A stretch of DNA of 64,000 nucleotides from Streptomyces sp. SID13726. Its GTDB lineage: Bacteria; Actinomycetota; Actinomycetes; Streptomycetales; Streptomycetaceae. Positions 60,645-64,000 of this stretch are shown here, in pieces. The notes beneath the pieces are model-generated. The model was not told where the DNA came from, searched no databases, and saw only the letters and a program-made list of their open reading frames with translations. The translations under genes and the position numbers were made by a program. How positions within the stretch are numbered: the stretch's first letter is position 1; every line of letters starts with the position of its first letter. Location of the stretch: positions 35,096-99,095 of the forward strand of contig NZ_JAAGLY010000029.1 of assembly GCF_010548375.1 (NCBI RefSeq). Direction: 5' to 3'.

Positions 60645-60668
60645 GTTTCCGTACGGGCCGCCGGGTAC
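60645..60668 (+). promoter_or_regulatory. SigB-type promoter of the F420-oxidoreductase operon
   Basis: GTTT (60645-60648), 14-bp spacer, GGGTAC (60663-60668). An exact consensus fit, 42 bp before the ATG at 60711. The divergent ndh gene starts at 60572. The -10 lies within the palindrome CCGGGTACCCGG. Confidence 0.75.
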
Positions 60669-60710
60669 CCGGACGGAGCCCACTGCTCACGGAGGCGCCG
60701 GAGGTTCCCC

Positions 60711-61670
60711 ATGCCGGAATACGGCTATTTCCTGTCGTGCGAGGAGTTCGGCCCCGCGGACCTGGTCGAACAGGCGCGGATGGCCGAGCAGGCGGGCTTC
60801 CGCTCGCTGTGGATCTCCGACCACTACCACCCGTGGAACGACGCGCAGGGCCAGAGTCCGTTCGTCTGGTCGGTGATCGGCGCGCTCTCGGAGGCGGTGT
60901 CGCTGCCGATCGAGACGGCCGTGACCTGCCCGACCGTGCGGATGCATCCGGCGGTGGTGGCCCAGGCCGCGGCGACCTCGGCCGTGCTGACGAACGGCCG
61001 CTTCCGCCTCGGCGTCGGCTCCGGCGAAGCCCTCAACGAGCATGTCCTGGGCCATGTGTGGCCGCCCGCGCACATCCGTCTGGAGATGCTGGAGGAGTCG
61101 ATCCAGGTGATGCGCCGGCTGTTCACGGGCGAGGAGGTCAACCACCACGGCACCCACTACACGGTCGAGAACGCCCGCCTCTACACGGTCCCCGACGAGC
61201 CCGTCCCCATCGACATCTCCGGCTTCGGCCCGGCGGCCACGGCACTCGCGTCCCGGGTCGGCGACGGCTACATCACGATGATGCCCGAGGCCCCGATGGT
61301 GGAGCAGTACCGCAAGGGCGGCGGCGCGGGCAAGCCCGTGAGCGGCGGTACCAAGGTCTGCTACGGCACGGACCGCGACGAGTGCGTCCGTACGGTCCGC
61401 AGGCTCTGGTTCAACCAGTTCCTGCCCGGCGAGATGGGCCAGATCCTGCCCTCGCCGAGCCACTTCGAGCAGCTGGAGCCACTGGTCACCGAGGACATGG
61501 TGACCGAGAAGTCGGTGTGCGGGGACGACGTCGACGAGCACGTCGCCGCCCTGAGCGCCTTCGCCGACGCGGGCTTCGACCGCGTCTACGTCAACCAGAT
61601 CGGTCCCGACCAGCGCGGCTTCTTCGACTTCTACCGTACGAAGGTGCTGCCCCAGCTCCAGCAGGGGTGA
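60711..61670 (+). CDS. LLM-class F420-dependent oxidoreductase (TIGR03557-like)
   Basis: 319 aa. GGAGG lies before ATG 60711. The N-terminus PEYGYFLSCEEFGPADLVEQ, then SLWISDHYHPWNDAQGQSPF, then TSAVLTNGRFRLGVGSGEAL, follow the coenzyme-F420 branch of luciferase-like monooxygenases, related to F420-glucose-6-phosphate dehydrogenase. The substrate is unknown. It is followed 4 bp later by an enolase-superfamily gene, suggesting joint sugar-acid metabolism. Confidence 0.92.
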   Translation: MPEYGYFLSCEEFGPADLVEQARMAEQAGFRSLWISDHYHPWNDAQGQSPFVWSVIGALSEAVSLPIETAVTCPTVRMHPAVVAQAAATSAVLTNGRFRLGVGSGEALNEHVLGHVWPPAHIRLEMLEESIQVMRRLFTGEEVNHHGTHYTVENARLYTVPDEPVPIDISGFGPAATALASRVGDGYITMMPEAPMVEQYRKGGGAGKPVSGGTKVCYGTDRDECVRTVRRLWFNQFLPGEMGQILPSPSHFEQLEPLVTEDMVTEKSVCGDDVDEHVAALSAFADAGFDRVYVNQIGPDQRGFFDFYRTKVLPQLQQG

Positions 61671-61674
61671 ACGG

Positions 61675-62766
61675 ATGAAGCTGCACAGGCCTGTCGTCTC
61701 GGTGTACACGGTGCCGACGGACGCCCCCGAGGCCGACGGCACGCTCGCCTGGGACACCACGACCATGGTGATCGCCGAGGTGACGACAGGCGAGGAGACC
61801 GGCACGGGCTGGACCTACGGCCCGGCCGCCGTCGGCGACTTCCTCACCGAGCACCTCGCGCCGCTGGTCGAGGGCCGCAGCCCGCTGGACATCCCGGCCC
61901 TGCACGAGTCGATGTGCCGCTCGGTCCGCAACACCGGCCGCCCGGGCATCGCGGCCTGCGCGATCTCCGCCCTCGACATCGCCCTGTGGGACCTCAAGGC
62001 CCGGCTCCTGGAACTCCCCCTGGCCCGGCTCCTCGGCGTCGCCCGCGAGCGCGTCCCGGTCTACGGCAGCGGCGGCTTCACGACCTACCACGACACGCAT
62101 CTCGCCGCCCAGCTCAACGGGTGGGTGCACGGCCAGGGCATCCCCCGCGTCAAGCTGAAGATCGGCGAGAGCTGGGGGCGGGCGGTGTCCCGGGACCTCT
62201 CCCGGGTGCAGACGGCACGTCAGGTCATCGGCCCCGACGCCGAGTTGTACGTCGACGCGAACGGCGCGTACACCCGCAAGCAGGCGATCCGGGTGGGCCA
62301 CGCCCTCGCGGAGCACGGCGTGGGCTGGTTCGAGGAGCCGGTCTCCTCGGACGACCTGACCGGTCTGCGCCTGGTGCGCGACGCGCTGGTCTGCGATGTC
62401 ACGGCCGGTGAGTACGGCTACGACCTCCCGTACCTGGCCCGCATGATCACGGCCGGCGCGGTGGACTGCCTCCAGGTGGACGCGACCCGCTGCGGCGGCC
62501 TGACGGAGTTCCTGCGCGCCGCCGCGCTCGCCCAGGCCCACGGCCTGGAGGTGTCCGCCCACTGCGCTCCGCACGCCCACGCGGCGGCGGCCGCGGCGAT
62601 CCCCAACTGCCGTCACATCGAGTGGTTCCACGACCACGTCCGCATCGAGGACATGTTCTTCGACGGCGCCCTGGACCCGACGGGCGGCACGGTCTCCCCG
62701 GTGGCGGGCCTGGGCCACGGCCTGACGCTGCTGACGGAGCAGGTGGAGGAGTACCGGGTGGCGTGA
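61675..62766 (+). CDS. Enolase-superfamily protein (mandelate racemase/muconate lactonizing enzyme type)
   Basis: 363 aa. Catalytic KxK in RVKLKIGESWGR, metal ligands Asp in LYVDANGAYTR, Glu in GWFEEPVSSDD and Glu in VTAGEYGYD, and a C-terminal His in SAHCAPHAHA. This arrangement fits sugar-acid dehydratases of the superfamily. Substrate not determinable by eye. Second gene of the SigB-type operon, ended by a strong terminator. Confidence 0.9.
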   Translation: MKLHRPVVSVYTVPTDAPEADGTLAWDTTTMVIAEVTTGEETGTGWTYGPAAVGDFLTEHLAPLVEGRSPLDIPALHESMCRSVRNTGRPGIAACAISALDIALWDLKARLLELPLARLLGVARERVPVYGSGGFTTYHDTHLAAQLNGWVHGQGIPRVKLKIGESWGRAVSRDLSRVQTARQVIGPDAELYVDANGAYTRKQAIRVGHALAEHGVGWFEEPVSSDDLTGLRLVRDALVCDVTAGEYGYDLPYLARMITAGAVDCLQVDATRCGGLTEFLRAAALAQAHGLEVSAHCAPHAHAAAAAAIPNCRHIEWFHDHVRIEDMFFDGALDPTGGTVSPVAGLGHGLTLLTEQVEEYRVA

Positions 62767-62780
62767 GACGACAGCGCAGA

Positions 62781-62823
62781 GCAGAGGTGGGCGGGGAGTC
62801 CCGTACTCCCCGCCCACCTCTGC
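62781..62823. terminator. Strong bidirectional terminator, 19-bp perfect stem
   Basis: Arms GCAGAGGTGGGCGGGGAGT and ACTCCCCGCCCACCTCTGC are exactly complementary around a 5-nt loop CCCGT, followed by TTG. It lies between the convergent enolase-superfamily and SDR genes. Confidence 0.95.
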
Positions 62824-62828
62824 GTTGC

Positions 62829-63836
62829 TCAGCCCCGCCGCCGCAGCCCGGCGGTCACCGCGGCGCCCACTCCTCCGGCCGCCGCCATCAGTCCCACCCG
62901 GCCCCGGTTGCGGGAGAGCCAGTCCTGCCAACTCCCCGTCTCCGACTCGGAGTCGAAGCGGCCGTGCGCCCCGTGGTCCCGTCCGTGCGGGCCGTCCGCC
63001 GGGACCCACAGGTTCCCCGGCCCGTCGTGCGCTCCCTCGTCCTGCTGGGCGTCGAAGCCGGTCCGGCCCAGGTAGCGGTCCAGGACGCCGGGCACGACCG
63101 CGTTGGCCAGCAGCGTGGCCACCGTCGAGCCTCCGACCCAGTACTCCCGCCGCCGTCCGTGGGACCCCGCGTGTACGACGGCCCGTGCCGCGACCTCCGG
63201 CTGGTACACCGGCGCCACCGGCCGGGCCCGACCCGGCATCCGGTTCAACACCCAGTCGAACTGCGGGGTGTTGACGGCGGGCAGCTGCACCATCGTCGTA
63301 CGGACCCCGCTGCGGGCGTGGAGCAGCTCGCAGCGCAGGGACTCGTTGAACCCCTGGATCGCGTGCTTGGCCCCGCAGTACGCCGATTGCAGCGGAATCC
63401 CCCGGTAGGCCAGCGCGGACCCGACCTGCACGACGGTCCCCCGGTCCCGCGGCAGCATGTGCCGCAGTGCCGCCCGGGTGCCGAACACATAGCCCAGGTA
63501 GGTCACTTCGGTCACCCGACGGAACTCGTCCGGGGTGATCTCGGTGAACGGCGCGAAGACCCCGGCGAAGGCGTTGTTGACCCAGACGTCGATGTGCCCG
63601 AAGGCGTCGACGACCTGCTGGGCGGCGTCGTCGACGGCCTTGGCGTCGGCCATGTCGACGCTCACGACGAGGACCTCGCCGCCGGCCCGCTGCACTTCGT
63701 CGGCGGCGGCCGCGAGGCCCTCGCGTCCCCTGGCCAGCAGGGCGACGCGGGCCCCGCGTTCGGCGAAGGCCCGGGCCGTGGCCCGTCCCACGCCACCGCT
63801 GGCCCCGGTCACCACCACGACCCTGCCGTGCCTCAC
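62829..63836 (-). CDS. Short-chain dehydrogenase/reductase with C-terminal extension
   Basis: 335 aa from GTG 63836, which has GGGAAGGGAA upstream; a GTG at 63866 lies upstream with poorer support. NAD(P) motif VVVTGASGGVGRATA, DVWVNNAF (NNAG-like), catalytic Ser-Tyr-Lys in VGSALAYRG and SAYCGAKHAIQ. After residue 230 an SDR-atypical tail follows, ending in a possible membrane segment (VGLMAAAGGVGAAVTAG). Substrate unknown. Confidence 0.9.
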   Translation of the reverse strand: MRHGRVVVVTGASGGVGRATARAFAERGARVALLARGREGLAAAADEVQRAGGEVLVVSVDMADAKAVDDAAQQVVDAFGHIDVWVNNAFAGVFAPFTEITPDEFRRVTEVTYLGYVFGTRAALRHMLPRDRGTVVQVGSALAYRGIPLQSAYCGAKHAIQGFNESLRCELLHARSGVRTTMVQLPAVNTPQFDWVLNRMPGRARPVAPVYQPEVAARAVVHAGSHGRRREYWVGGSTVATLLANAVVPGVLDRYLGRTGFDAQQDEGAHDGPGNLWVPADGPHGRDHGAHGRFDSESETGSWQDWLSRNRGRVGLMAAAGGVGAAVTAGLRRRG

Positions 63837-63862
63837 GCGCGGTTCCCTTCCCGCACCGCGCG

Positions 63863-64000
63863 TCACGCCCGGTGGCGCGGCTGCTCGGGGTCGATGTCGT
63901 CCTGGCGCGGCGCCGCGCCGGGTTCCGGGGTGCCGGGCGTCCCGGGCGCGGCCGGCGGCATCGGCGGGTAGGGCAAGCCGAGCCCGCTCGGCGGCGCGAC
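63863..64000 (-). CDS. 3' end of an unidentified minus-strand gene
   Basis: An open frame enters from the right edge and stops at 63863-63865, just upstream of the SDR gene. The visible 45 residues are Pro/Ala/Gly-rich (LGLPYPPMPPAAPGTPGTPE) and end GAAPRQDDIDPEQPRHRA. No family can be assigned from this tail. Confidence 0.55.
   Translation of the reverse strand, partial: VAPPSGLGLPYPPMPPAAPGTPGTPEPGAAPRQDDIDPEQPRHRA

Noticed and set aside
60663..60670. Minus-strand use of the palindromic GGGTACCC as an ndh promoter
   Set aside because: No GNNT-type -35 at 14-16 bp on that strand.

Overview
The window is high-GC actinobacterial DNA that looks like a Streptomyces chromosome. Codon third positions are strongly G/C and GTG starts are frequent. 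Marker families include XRE-DUF5753 regulators paired with DUF574 methyltransferases, a gas-vesicle cluster in the order gvpOAFGYZJLSK, CBM2 cellulases with a CebR-type operator, and a SigB/SigF-family sigma factor. I saw no rRNA, tRNA, CRISPR array, integrase, insertion sequence or antibiotic assembly line. Coordinates and translations come from the sequence; family names are from recognition of motifs, not from searches.

Region 1 (1-10.6 kb) is a plant cell-wall degradation island. It holds secreted GH6 and GH5 cellulases (minus strand), a GH48 exoglucanase and GH74 xyloglucanase (plus strand), and a PL11 rhamnogalacturonan lyase (minus strand). The four glycoside hydrolases carry CBM2 modules. 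GH5 and GH48 diverge from one intergenic region with one perfect and one degenerate CebR-type box.

Region 2 (10.6-17.5 kb) holds regulators and small enzymes: a WYL regulator with a perfect palindrome in a 62-bp divergent promoter, two methyltransferases, pterin carbinolamine dehydratase, a decayed ADP-ribosylglycohydrolase and two XRE regulators. Region 3 (17.5-24 kb) is a complete narGHJI respiratory nitrate reductase operon. Region 4 (24-38.8 kb) contains a stand-alone DnaK, a phosphodiesterase, a CorA-like protein, an OsmC peroxidase, a MoxR ATPase/VWA-metallopeptidase pair, a holin-like/phosphodiesterase fusion, two metallo-beta-lactamase-fold hydrolases, a DedA protein and an aminotransferase-fold protein without a catalytic lysine.

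Region 5 (39-64 kb) reads as a general-stress neighbourhood. It starts with a SigB-family sigma factor. Three promoters fit the Streptomyces SigB consensus (GNNT-N14-16-GGGTAC): one before a five-gene operon ending in catalase katE, one before a baeRF (Rv2629-like) gene, and one before an F420-oxidoreductase/enolase-superfamily operon. Between them lie a pyruvate oxidase, an ABC-F ATPase, a remnant PAP2-diacylglycerol kinase pseudogene and a 9.7-kb run of 13 minus-strand genes (ndh-tkt-ligD-gvpOAFGYZJLSK). Most neighbours in that run overlap or nearly touch, so it may be one transcription unit.

The most unusual items are the oppositely charged tails of the adjacent GvpY and GvpZ, the lysine-less aminotransferase-fold protein, the SigB-type promoter set, and an interspersed repeat copy that abuts the broken PAP2 gene.
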